From Candidatus Levybacteria bacterium RIFCSPHIGHO2_01_FULL_37_33 (lineage in GTDB: Bacteria; Patescibacteriota; Microgenomatia; Levybacterales; UBA12049), in NCBI GenBank assembly GCA_001782085.1, contig MFNM01000042.1, positions 1 through 36,325 of the forward strand: a stretch of DNA of 36,325 nt. Direction: 5' to 3'. Of the stretch, positions 1-9,281 are shown piece by piece. How positions within the stretch are numbered: position 1 is the first letter of the stretch; each line of letters starts with the position of its first letter. Below the pieces are notes generated by a model. That model was not told where the DNA came from. It was given only the letters and a program-made list of their open reading frames with translations, and did not search any database. The position numbers and the translations under genes are program-made.

Positions 1-121
1 GTTTCCCTAAAACGCTGACTTTTCCCCCTGATTCTTCAAAAAAAACCGCATTTACCTTTTCGTTTCGAAGGACTAGGGCTAAAAAATATTCCTTGTTCTC
101 TTTTTTTTTAAGAAACGGCAA
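1..121 (-). CDS. Partial N-terminus of a gene running off the left edge; possibly FtsA/PilM-like ATPase
   Basis: Reverse-strand open frame from TTG at 121: MPFLKKKENKEYFLALVLRNEKVNAVFFEESGGKVSVLGK; resembles the N-terminus of actin-fold FtsA/PilM-like proteins, but only 40 aa are visible. Confidence 0.35.
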   Translation of the reverse strand, partial: MPFLKKKENKEYFLALVLRNEKVNAVFFEESGGKVSVLGK

Positions 122-132
122 GGAGGGAAGTT

Positions 133-1986
133 TCATAAAAAAGTACCAACTTTGGCATAGATTCGTCTTTGTCCATGTCCAATATTTTCCTGCTTTATTA
201 TCTTAAACCTTTTGAGCTTTCCTGTAAACTCAACATGAGGGCCTCCGCAGAATTCGACCGAATAAGCATCCTGTGGTGAGCCCGCCGAACCATTAATAAA
301 ATATACTTTAACTTTATCTTCATACTTTTCATCAAAAAGTCCTATTGCGCCAATTTCTTTTGCTTTTTTAAGCGGCATTATTTCAAATCTGACAGACAAA
401 TTTTTATCAATCTTTTCATTTACTATTTTATCAACTTCTAAAATTTCCTCATTCGTTAATTTTTTATCATAAGAAAAATCAAATCTAATTCTTTCGCTTG
501 TAATATTTGAACCTGTCTGAAAAACTTTATCTCCCAAAACATCCCGAAGCGCCTGATGGAGAAGATGAGTTGCAGTATGCCCCATGATTGTTTTTTCGCC
601 ATGATCCGCCAGCCCTCCCGCGAATTTCTTCTTTGCACCTTTTCTTGAGACCCCTTGGTGCTCTCCCATTTTTTTTGCAAACTCTTGTTGATCAAATACA
701 TATCCTAAACTCTTTATTTGAGTTGGGGAAAGTCCGTGGGTTGAGTAAAGAATAAATGCATCATCTGAGGATATTTTTTTAACTCCTTTAAGCTCGTCCC
801 CTATCTGAGGATATTTTTTTTGAATAAAACTTCGCGCCTTATTAATTGTAAATCTGTACTTGTTGATCTCTTCCAAAATTGTGTTTACTATTTTTTCAAA
901 ATTTTGCTCAAGGTCAGGGTCTGTAGTTTTATATTGAGAAATAATTGATTCAACAACAGCCTGGGTAGGGATATTTAGGTTTTCGAGTTCTCTTATAGAG
1001 TTGATGTTGTCAAAAGATCTTCTAATTAAACGGCGAAGCACATATCCCTGGTCTTTGTTCGAAGGGGTAATGCCGGAAGAAGCTATAAAAACTGAAGCAA
1101 TTAAATGATCTGTGATAATTCTCATTTCTTTTTTAAATCCTTCGTATTTTTCAGAAGTTATTTTCTCAATAGTTTCTATGATTGGAGAAAAAAGAGAAGT
1201 TTTAAAAATATCTGCTTGGTTTTCTACTGCCGCCAAAAGTCTCTCGAGACCTCCGCCAAAATCTACATTCTTGTTCGGCAGTTTTCCAAAAGTTCCGTCT
1301 TCTTTTTTAATGTATTCCATAAATACGGAGTTTCCAATTTCAAGAAATCTTCCGCATTGGCAGTTTGGATGACAATTCTTTCCAAATTTTTTATCATGCG
1401 GGGCTTGAAGATCAAAAAACACTTCGCTATCCGGTCCTCCCGGTTCACCCGGTGGCATGTCTTTTGGCGCGCCGGAGCGGGACCACCAGTTTTTATCCGC
1501 ACCATAAAAATAAATTCTTTCTTTTGGGTTAAAACCTTCTTTTTTTATAATTTCTGTCCAAATTTTTTCCGAATCGCTGTCACGCGATATACTGTCATAT
1601 CCTTCAAAAACACTTACATATAATCTTTTAGAATCGAGTTTAAGGGCATCTATTAAGAATTCAAAAAACCATGGCAATTGTTCTTTTTTAAAATAATCTC
1701 CCAAAGACCAATTGCCAAGCATTCTAAAAAAAGTTATATGCCTGTTGTCTCCGACTTCTTCAATATCGGCTGCCCTAAAACAATTCTGAACATTTACAAG
1801 TCTTTTCCCGGCAGAATGTTTTTCCCCTAAGAAATACTGGATCAAGGGCTGCATTCCGGAGGAGGTAAAAAGGGTTGTCGGATCGTTTTGAGGAACAAGA
1901 GGAGAATTAGCAATTCTCTTATGCCCCCGCTTCTCAAAAAAAGAAATATATTTTTCTAAAATCTGCGAGGCTTTTAGCATGCACAT
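133..1986 (-). CDS. alaS: Alanyl-tRNA synthetase, short form without C-terminal C-Ala domain
   Basis: 617 aa ORF; catalytic N-terminus (SPLVPQNDPTTLFTSSGMQPL, NCFRAADIEEVGDNRHITFFRMLGNWSLGDYFK) and editing domain motifs HTATHLLH and CGGPH; likely start is the second ATG at 1980. Confidence 0.95.
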   Translation of the reverse strand: MCMLKASQILEKYISFFEKRGHKRIANSPLVPQNDPTTLFTSSGMQPLIQYFLGEKHSAGKRLVNVQNCFRAADIEEVGDNRHITFFRMLGNWSLGDYFKKEQLPWFFEFLIDALKLDSKRLYVSVFEGYDSISRDSDSEKIWTEIIKKEGFNPKERIYFYGADKNWWSRSGAPKDMPPGEPGGPDSEVFFDLQAPHDKKFGKNCHPNCQCGRFLEIGNSVFMEYIKKEDGTFGKLPNKNVDFGGGLERLLAAVENQADIFKTSLFSPIIETIEKITSEKYEGFKKEMRIITDHLIASVFIASSGITPSNKDQGYVLRRLIRRSFDNINSIRELENLNIPTQAVVESIISQYKTTDPDLEQNFEKIVNTILEEINKYRFTINKARSFIQKKYPQIGDELKGVKKISSDDAFILYSTHGLSPTQIKSLGYVFDQQEFAKKMGEHQGVSRKGAKKKFAGGLADHGEKTIMGHTATHLLHQALRDVLGDKVFQTGSNITSERIRFDFSYDKKLTNEEILEVDKIVNEKIDKNLSVRFEIMPLKKAKEIGAIGLFDEKYEDKVKVYFINGSAGSPQDAYSVEFCGGPHVEFTGKLKRFKIIKQENIGHGQRRIYAKVGTFL

Positions 1987-2040
1987 ATTATAGCAGGATA
2001 GTTTTTTTAAACAAAGAGAAGTTGTGTTAAAATCTTATTA

Positions 2041-2379
2041 GTGATTATTACCAAGGAGTTCCCTTTTTCTAAAGAAGATATAGAAAAATTATCACAAGAA
2101 TTTCAAACTTATATAAAAACAGTAATAGATATAGAAAAGAAAGTTTGTTCGGCCGGGGCGAACAGACATTTTGAAAACGAGCGTATTCTTCTTGATCAAA
2201 ATTCAAAGCAAAGCAATCTTTGGGGCGGGGGTATTGATTTGGACACAAAGATAATTGATAATAACTCCATGATAAACATAAGACCCTCAGATAATAATAC
2301 AAGCAATGAGATTCAAGACTCGGAAAGAAGAAGTAAGTTTGAGCAACTAGGCAAATATTTTTTCAGGGAATTGTTTTAA
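2041..2379 (+). CDS. DUF5674-like small conserved protein
   Basis: 112 aa ORF with GTG start; KVCSAGANRHFENERILLDQ..SKQSNLWGGGIDL..NSMINIRPSDNN resembles DUF5674 proteins common in CPR. Confidence 0.65.
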   Translation: MIITKEFPFSKEDIEKLSQEFQTYIKTVIDIEKKVCSAGANRHFENERILLDQNSKQSNLWGGGIDLDTKIIDNNSMINIRPSDNNTSNEIQDSERRSKFEQLGKYFFRELF

Positions 2380-2385
2380 TGATCT

Positions 2386-2658
2386 ATGGATAAGTTGGCT
2401 CTTCAATCACTTGCGAGCGATTTAAAAAGAATTACGCTTTCAATACAGAGAAACTCTCTGAATTCTGCAAGCCGTTTTAATAAGGAAGCAAGAATCTGGC
2501 TTAAGCAGTCTTTGGAAAAATCAAATGATTCTTCGGTCCGAAAAATTCTTGAAAAAGTTTCAATAGTTCTTGATCAGAAAGACGATATCAAAAAAGCTGA
2601 GGACTGTCTTATGTATTCGGTTCTTCTTCAGAACCGCTCTCTTAAAGATGAATACTAA
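2386..2658 (+). CDS. Hypothetical protein, predicted helical
   Basis: 90 aa ORF directly downstream of the DUF5674-like gene, overlapping the next start. Confidence 0.6.
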   Translation: MDKLALQSLASDLKRITLSIQRNSLNSASRFNKEARIWLKQSLEKSNDSSVRKILEKVSIVLDQKDDIKKAEDCLMYSVLLQNRSLKDEY

Positions 2659-3145
2659 GTACATGTTTATATACTTTCTGGTAATCCTCGTTGTCATAGG
2701 TGTTATTTACTCTTTAAATCAGAAAAAACCTACCAATCCTTTTGATAATTCTCCGATTTCTCTTCCAAGCGGAGAACCCACTCCCCAGCCGACAACACCG
2801 CCTACTCAGGCTCCAGTCTCCATAACAAAACTTCTGATTGAAGATACACAGGTAGGAACCGGAACACCTGCGGCCAGCGGAAATACCATTACCGTAAATT
2901 ACACCGGAATGTTCACCGATGGAAAAGTATTCGATAGCTCTGAAGGTCGACAGCCTTTAACTGTAGAGATAGGAACAGGGAAGGTAATTGCAGGATGGGA
3001 TCAGGGGATTATTGGAATGAGGATGGGCGGAAAAAGGCGATTAATAATTCCTGCAGATTTGGCATATGGGCAGAAAGGTGCGGGAGGAGTAATCCCTCCA
3101 AATACCACACTCATCTTCGACATCGAACTTTTGGACGTAAAATAA
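2648..3145 (+). CDS. Membrane-anchored FKBP-type peptidyl-prolyl isomerase
   Basis: N-terminal TM helix (MFIYFLVILVVIGVIYSL), Pro/Thr linker, then FKBP domain (VNYTGMFTDGKVFDSS..GWDQGIIGMRMGGKRRLIIPADLAYG..GVIPPNTTLIFDIELLDV); start ATG 2648 rather than the track start 2570. Confidence 0.9.
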   Translation: MNTKYMFIYFLVILVVIGVIYSLNQKKPTNPFDNSPISLPSGEPTPQPTTPPTQAPVSITKLLIEDTQVGTGTPAASGNTITVNYTGMFTDGKVFDSSEGRQPLTVEIGTGKVIAGWDQGIIGMRMGGKRRLIIPADLAYGQKGAGGVIPPNTTLIFDIELLDVK

Positions 3146-3193
3146 CTTGCTTTTACTTCTCGCTTTAGCCACACAAAAGTTGGAAAATAATTT

Positions 3194-3613
3194 TCATTTA
3201 CTCGCGCTTTTTAATGCTTTAGTTAAATAAAGAAAGCATTTATTTTTATTCTTAATCATGTCATGCTCCCAAAATCTTATAACTGTCCAGCCCTGCGTAA
3301 AAAGAATTGAATTTACGTTAAGATCTCTTTTAATATTGTCTTGTATTTTTTTATGCCAATAATCATTAGGTAGCTTTTTGTGGAAGCCCTTATAATAATT
3401 AAAACCATGCCAGAAATTACTATCGAAAAAAATAGCAATCTTTAATTTTTTATTTGCTGCATCTGGATTGCCATAGATTCCCTTGGGATGTTTGATATAA
3501 CTAACTTTAGATTCATCTAGCATGCTATACCCTATTTTCTCTAATCCAGTATTTTTCCCTCGTATCTTTGACATTATCTCTCTTCTTTTTTTAACACTAA
3601 ATACGTCAGTCAT
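3194..3613 (-). CDS. vsr: Vsr-family very-short-patch repair endonuclease
   Basis: 139 aa; MTDVFSVKKRREIMSKIRGKNTGLEK..IAIFFDSNFWHGF..GWTVIRFWEHDM matches the Vsr layout; adjacent to C5-MTase. Confidence 0.88.
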   Translation of the reverse strand: MTDVFSVKKRREIMSKIRGKNTGLEKIGYSMLDESKVSYIKHPKGIYGNPDAANKKLKIAIFFDSNFWHGFNYYKGFHKKLPNDYWHKKIQDNIKRDLNVNSILFTQGWTVIRFWEHDMIKNKNKCFLYLTKALKSASK

Positions 3614-3670
3614 GTATTATAATTAGAATCAGAGATATTAAAGCCTTTTATTAGCAGATTGTCAATTATT

Positions 3671-4669
3671 ATGGACAAGAATAAAGTTAAGTTATCGTTT
3701 ATTGATCTTTTTTCAGGTGCAGGCGGCATGACCTTGGGCTTTGAGAATGCAGGATTTAAAAATATGTTTTCAATTGATAATGATATTTTTTCTTGTGATA
3801 CTTATTCTTCTAACTTTCCTATGCATGTTCTTTTAAGAAAAGATATAGGAGAATTGGAGAAAAAAGAAATCCTGCATCTAGTGGGGGGTAAAAAAGTCGA
3901 TGTAGTCATTGGTGGGCCTCCATGTCAAGGATTTTCAATAGCAGGGAGAATTGGGAGAAGATTTGTAGATGATCCTCGCAACCATTTGTTTAAAGAATTC
4001 TCTCGCGTTGTCGGAATTGTCAAGCCCAAAATACTTGTAATGGAGAATGTTGCTCGTTTATATAGTCACAATAAAGGTAAAACAAAACAGGAAATAGTAA
4101 ATGAATTTGAGAAGATAGGCTACAAAATAGATGTTAAAATTTTACATTCTGAGGCGTATGGTGTTCCGCAGAAAAGATCTCGAGTTTTTTTTATTGGCAA
4201 TAGGTTGGGGGTTGAAAATTTATTTCCAGAACCAAGAGTAAAAGAATATATATCAATTGAAAAAGCCATAGGAGATTTGCCAAAGCTTAAATCTGGGCAA
4301 AGTTCATTAATTCCTAATCATGAATCCATGAATCACACAGCGCAGATGTTATTTAAGATGAGCTATGTACCGGAAGGAGGGTCGAAACAATCAATTCCTT
4401 CTCGCTTTAGGCCATTGGGAGGGGATGTTCGGAAATACATACGTTATAAAAAAAATGAGCCTTCCTATTGCGTGACAGGAGATATGAGAAAAATTTTTCA
4501 TTATAATCAAAATCGCGCTCTTACTGTAAGAGAGCTTGCTAGAATTCAAACTTACCCAGATAAGTTTATTTTTTTAGGAAATAAAATTTCTCAACAACAG
4601 CAGGTTGGGAACTCTATTCCACCACTTTTAGCTTTTTTTGTTGCTAAAGAGATAGCAAAAATGCTATAA
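3671..4669 (+). CDS. DNA (cytosine-5-)-methyltransferase
   Basis: Motifs DLFSGAGGMTLGF, GGPPCQGFS, MENV, EAYGVPQKRSRVFFIG, RELARIQTYPD, QVGNSIPP; probable ATG at 3671, track ORF from TTG 3659. Confidence 0.95.
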   Translation: MDKNKVKLSFIDLFSGAGGMTLGFENAGFKNMFSIDNDIFSCDTYSSNFPMHVLLRKDIGELEKKEILHLVGGKKVDVVIGGPPCQGFSIAGRIGRRFVDDPRNHLFKEFSRVVGIVKPKILVMENVARLYSHNKGKTKQEIVNEFEKIGYKIDVKILHSEAYGVPQKRSRVFFIGNRLGVENLFPEPRVKEYISIEKAIGDLPKLKSGQSSLIPNHESMNHTAQMLFKMSYVPEGGSKQSIPSRFRPLGGDVRKYIRYKKNEPSYCVTGDMRKIFHYNQNRALTVRELARIQTYPDKFIFLGNKISQQQQVGNSIPPLLAFFVAKEIAKML

Positions 4670-4676
4670 ATAATTA

Positions 4677-5794
4677 GTGGTGAATAAATTTCCTAGAATT
4701 AATTTCATTGGTAATAAAGAGAAATTAGCTAAGATCATCTGCGATAATATTCCTCCAAATACCCTTACTTTCTTTGATGCGTTTTCTGGTGGAGGATCTG
4801 TGGGTTTTGAAGCTAAGAAGAGGGGATTTAAAGTAATAACAAATGATATAATGAAAATAAATTACCTCATATCTCATGCTTTAATCGAAAACAGCAAGGT
4901 TATTCTGGAATCAGAAGATTTAGAAATCTTATTTTCAGGAAAGCCTGTGGAGGGATACATGTTTAAAAACTATAGGAATAGATTATTTTTTCCAGAGGAA
5001 TGTATGGAATTAGATCAGTATAGACGCAATGTGGATAAATTAAAAAATAAATATAAGAAATCCCTTGCTTTAATTCTCTTAAGAAGAGCGATGATTAGAA
5101 AAATGCCTTATTCTAGATTCAATCTGGGATGGAACAAAATAACTCAGCTAAGAGATGAGGAGTATAGTTACAGAAAGTATAAGCGAAAGAGATCTTATCA
5201 CAATTTGGAGATTAAACGACATATTTTAGACAATCTTAGCTTATATAATAACGCAATTTTCGATAATGGTGAAAAAAATAGAGCATTAAATAAAAATGTA
5301 TTCGAGGCTATAGAAAAGGTGAATGCGGATGCTATATATCTAGATCCTCCATATACTGGTACCATGAATAACTATTTTGATTTCTATAGCCTTCTCGATG
5401 AGTTTATTAAAAACAGGAAATCGAAGCCTTTTAAGGATAATTTCATTGATAAAAAAAGGCCCTATTTCTTTTTGATAAACTTTTTTCCAAACTAGCTAAA
5501 TATAAATATTGGATATTAAGCTATAACAATAAGTCTTATCCCAGCGAAGAGGAATTAATAAATATAATAAAAAAATACTCCTCCGATATTAGACTAATTG
5601 AGATGGGACATGTTTATAAGTTAACAGGAAAAGAAAACAAGAAAAAAAATGTAGAACTACTATTTATTATGAAAAATAATTTATTTGATAAAAAAGATAA
5701 CAAAAATATTGTTTTAAAACGCGAGAGAATGGCCAATTCTGTAATTGACTCATTAGATCTTAGGCAACAAAAATTTTCGTTCGGTGATAGTTAA
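4677..5794 (+). pseudogene. D12-class N6-adenine DNA methyltransferase, frameshifted
   Basis: ORF 4677-5495 has FIGNKEKL, FDAFSGGGSVGFEA and DPPYTG; the C-terminus (FLFDKLFSKLAKYKYWILSYNNKSYPSEEELI...IMKNN) continues in another frame to 5794; break lies at the A7 run 5451-5457. Confidence 0.85.
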
Positions 5795-6822
5795 GATAAG
5801 ATTTCCTCTTTTCTGTTAAAAGCGGTCCGTCAAGGTAATAATTGCTAAGATATTTTCTTACATCTTCAGTAAGCTTAGTGGATAAAATAATCTTACCGTT
5901 TTTATCAAAAGAAATGTATCCTCTGTCAAATAAGATATCAATATTTCTACTAAGCAGTAACCCATTGCTTGCATCATAAGCTTCATCTTCCGAAGATTCA
6001 ATAAATGGTTTTATATGACTTGCTATTAAAGAAATAGGGGGATAATCTAATTTTTCTATCATACATTGTACTCTTCCAAATAGTTGCATGCATTCTTCTT
6101 TGATCCCATTTTTATAGATAATTTGTAAATAAGGATCTCTCTTTTGCACAATATTATAAGTATCTAAGCCTAATTCAGGGGCCTCTTCCTCGAGATATAA
6201 ATAGCCTCTTTTTATAACTAAATTATCTAAGTTTCTAAGAATAGACCAGAGATGACCGCGTTGATTGTATTTCCTAGAAGCAAAAATCTATTTTATCTGC
6301 ATATTTTTTAACTCGATCAAGCTCCTCTCTATTAAGATATCCCTTTGAAACTGTAGTAATATCTTTAGTCATTAGCGCTAATAGATCTCTCTTGTCCATT
6401 TTTTCTACCTCAGCTAATGTTTTTATAAGAAAATTTATTTCTCTTTTTCGAGAGTAATTGGTAACTGTTCTGTCAAAGCTTGAATTAGAATAGACAATTT
6501 TAGAAAATATAGTTTTCTTCTTTTGTCTATTTGTCTCCCTGATAAAGACCGGAGAGTCTTTGTGATAAGACTCGAGTTTATAGTTAATAAATCCTAGTTT
6601 AACGTAAGTATTGATGGCCTTTCTTATAGATGTTTCATTCTTTGGGAAAATGTCATTTATAGATTTTTGCAGTTTTTCGTATTTCTCGTCTGAGTAGGCA
6701 ACAGTATAATTATCATCAATAAAATGAACAATTATGTTTAAAACCTTCTCGAATTCTTCCGCATAAATATTAGTATATGCAAGGGTTATCTTCCAATAAT
6801 TTTCGTAAATCTGCTTCGTCAT
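5760..6822 (-). pseudogene. HNH-type restriction endonuclease, frameshifted into two ORFs (6274-6822 and 5760-6149 plus upstream open frame)
   Basis: ORF 6822-6274 ends ...KKYADKIDFCF*; one base fewer in the run at about 6283-6287 gives KKYADKIDFASRKYNQRGHLWSILRNLDNLVIKRGYLYLEEEAPELGLDTYNIVQKRDPY... continuous with HNH domain LIASHIKPF..DASNGLLLSRNIDILFDRGYISFD. Confidence 0.75.
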
Positions 6823-7037
6823 GCTATATTCCTTTATATAACTTTTTTCTTGCTATTTCAAGCTTTCTTTCTTTTTCCATCATATAATTCATGCAGGTCA
6901 AAATTCTACTTCTTAGCCGGATTTTTATTTTCCTTGCTTTCGTAATATAATCCGCGGTTTTCAGGCCCAATTTAAAGCATGTTCATTCTCAAATTATTGT
7001 TTATCCTGAATTTACTGAAGGGAGATTTAATAATTAG

Positions 7038-7577
7038 CTAAGACTTGGATGTTGACTCTGGAGGAAGAAACTCTTCGCCGTTCGGTTCATCTTTTTTCTG
7101 ATATTCGTCTGCTTTTAGCCACTGCACATAAGTACAGCCTGTCGCCACTTTCTTCTCTTTGTCCCAACCGCTTGTTGAGCATTTCTTCATTTTCTTTCCT
7201 GCGGCGGTTGTATAAAGTACGAGTTTCTTCCCGCATTGCGGGCAGTCTTCGTCCAGCTCTTCACTGGTGCCGTTGATCCATTGCACAAAATCACACCCCT
7301 CTGCCTTTTTTGTCTCCTTATTCCATGTATTGGTAGAGCATTTTTTCATCTTCTTGCCAAACCGGGTTGTGACAAGCATTACGGGAGATCCGCATTTGGG
7401 GCATTTCTCATCAAGAGTCTCGGGCTCGGGAATGATCCATTTAACATAATCACATCCTACATTTTTCTTGGCATCAACATCCCAGCTTCCGGTCGAACAT
7501 CTCTGAAGTTTTTTGCCTGTAGAAGTTTCAGTTATCGGTGCAAGCGGTGATCCGCATTTAGGACATTCTTCTTCCAT
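7038..7577 (-). CDS. Stand-alone protein of three tandem topoisomerase-type zinc ribbons
   Basis: Three repeats CPxCG(S/K)xL..GKKxxxCST..W(D/N)..K..GCxYVxW at about residues 5-50, 58-103 and 110-156. Confidence 0.85.
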   Translation of the reverse strand: MEEECPKCGSPLAPITETSTGKKLQRCSTGSWDVDAKKNVGCDYVKWIIPEPETLDEKCPKCGSPVMLVTTRFGKKMKKCSTNTWNKETKKAEGCDFVQWINGTSEELDEDCPQCGKKLVLYTTAAGKKMKKCSTSGWDKEKKVATGCTYVQWLKADEYQKKDEPNGEEFLPPESTSKS

Positions 7578-7765
7578 ATATAATAATAATACCAGAGAAG
7601 TTCAAATTTTGCTTAAGCAAAATTTGGAAATAGTTGCAGCCGTATATTCCCGTTTTTTCTCATTTTTAATCTGACTTTTTAACCACGATCTCAAGCCGTG
7701 TTCATTCTCAAATTCCTATTTATCCCGATTTCATTTTCCCATCCTTTATACTATAATTGCTTATT

Positions 7766-8395
7766 GTGAATATATTTTTAGATATCGAAACTATTCCGGC
7801 CGAGGAAAGCGATAAGAAATCTGCTCTGGATTTAGTTCTTAAAAAGAAACAGAGATACGGTAAAGAAGTGGACTTGGGAAAGGAAAACATGGAACAACTT
7901 TACAGGGACACCGCAGTTTCGGGTGATTTTGGCAGAATTTTTTGTATAGGGTATGCACTGGAAGACGGGCAGGTACAAATAATTTACGGGGAAGAAAAAA
8001 AGATACTTGAAGAATGGTGGAAGGTTGCCGCAAAAGGAGATTGCTTCATTGGTCACAACATAATGGAGTTTGATCTTAGATTTATATATAAACGTTCAAT
8101 AGTAAATAGAATAAAACCTTCTGCTAAACACCTAAATTTATCCTTCGCCAGATACCGAAATTTTCCGATTTTTGACACCATGAAAGAATGGGAGAAATGG
8201 AGTAATTCCTATATTGCTCTTGATGCTCTGGCGAAAATTTTACAATTGCCTTCATCCAAAGATGGAGGCATTAAAGGTTCCCAGGTTTTTGATTTTTTCC
8301 TGGCAGGTAAATATAAAGAAATTTATGAGTACTGCAAAAGAGATGTGCAGCTTACCAGACAAGTCTACAACAGGATGCTTTTCAAAGATAAGTAA
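7766..8395 (+). CDS. DEDD-type 3'-5' exonuclease (PolB-like / RNase H-fold)
   Basis: FLDIETIP (Exo I), IGHNIMEFDLRFI (Exo II), YCKRDVQLTRQVYNRM (Exo III); GTG start at 7766 likely. Confidence 0.82.
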   Translation: MNIFLDIETIPAEESDKKSALDLVLKKKQRYGKEVDLGKENMEQLYRDTAVSGDFGRIFCIGYALEDGQVQIIYGEEKKILEEWWKVAAKGDCFIGHNIMEFDLRFIYKRSIVNRIKPSAKHLNLSFARYRNFPIFDTMKEWEKWSNSYIALDALAKILQLPSSKDGGIKGSQVFDFFLAGKYKEIYEYCKRDVQLTRQVYNRMLFKDK

Positions 8396-8435
8396 TTTTC
8401 TTGCAAATGGGAAGCGTGTTGTCTATGATTGTTTT

Positions 8436-8828
8436 ATGGATAGTAAAACGACCGGATATGTTTTTCTTTCCACCGGCGTTTTTATAATGGTATTTTCCAC
8501 AGTTCTGGTAATTCTTGCATTTACCAATATAATTCATCCTACTTATTTCAGCGTTTCACCAAAAAGCACTCCTTTTCCCACACCCAATACTGATTTAAAT
8601 TCATTAAATTCAACCGGCCAGCCAAATTTATCCGCTCTTCTCCCGAGCCTTAACATAATTCCTCCCGGTGTTTTGGATAACGCGCTAAATCTCTCCGCGC
8701 ACTTTCTTCTTATGACTTTTATTGGAGGATTCGGGCATAAGCTGGCGATGATAGGAGTAAATCTTATCCGCCCGATTGTAATAAAAACAGGAGACAAAAT
8801 TTACGAAACCACCCCGCCTCAAACATAA
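8436..8828 (+). CDS. Small predicted membrane protein
   Basis: MDSKTTGYVFLSTGVFIMVFSTVLVILAFTN... hydrophobic N-terminus plus second hydrophobic segment; ATG 8436 in frame with track ORF 8214, whose N-terminus overlaps the exonuclease. Confidence 0.65.
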   Translation: MDSKTTGYVFLSTGVFIMVFSTVLVILAFTNIIHPTYFSVSPKSTPFPTPNTDLNSLNSTGQPNLSALLPSLNIIPPGVLDNALNLSAHFLLMTFIGGFGHKLAMIGVNLIRPIVIKTGDKIYETTPPQT

Positions 8829-8962
8829 CTCTCAAATCCTTGAATTTATTGGGTATTTTTTGACAAACGGTGTATAATATACTTATAGGCTTTATCACCA
8901 TATGTTTTTGGGAGAACTAGGTTTAAGAGGTCTTAAGGATATAGGAGGCACGATAGTAACCG

Positions 8963-9238
8963 ATGAGATTCCTATCCATCCCGGATACTAAGGGATATAC
9001 GATTAGCTTGGTTCATCAGGTTCAAGAAGGTGAAGTTGTTACCTACTTTCGGACAAATATTCCCAGAAAAATTTGGGACCACAAAGAGAGTGATATTCTA
9101 AAACAATGGGTTCTTGATTTTATCAATCCCAAGGGAAGAGAATTAAGTCCTCCGGTCTTTGAAGAAAATACCAACAATGTAGCATTCCGATTTCCGCAAC
9201 TACCTCAAGACAATCTTTTAAATCTACCCCAAATATAA
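8963..9238 (+). CDS. Hypothetical protein
   Basis: 91 aa ORF; AGGAGG about 13 nt upstream of ATG. Confidence 0.55.
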   Translation: MRFLSIPDTKGYTISLVHQVQEGEVVTYFRTNIPRKIWDHKESDILKQWVLDFINPKGRELSPPVFEENTNNVAFRFPQLPQDNLLNLPQI

Positions 9239-9281
9239 ATTGACACCACTATTTTATTAAATCCTTTGATATAATTTTCTA

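Noticed and set aside
1105-1623. Plus-strand ORF of 172 aa antisense to alaS
   Set aside because: Fully inside the well-supported alaS gene on the other strand; composition is that of an antisense shadow ORF.
5448-5460. Programmed -1 frameshift signal in the adenine MTase A7 run
   Set aside because: The A AAA AAG heptamer is not in the required zero-frame register (frame reads AAA AAA AGG) and no downstream stimulator is evident; indel or transcriptional slippage is more likely.
8860-8880. TTGACA followed by TATAAT as a promoter for ORF 8963
   Set aside because: Spacer is only 7 nt; the pair cannot act as a standard -35/-10 set, though the TATAAT alone could still be used.
9240-9275. TTGACA ... 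TATAAT upstream of tag as a canonical promoter
   Set aside because: Spacer is 24 nt, too long; only the -10 box is retained as evidence.
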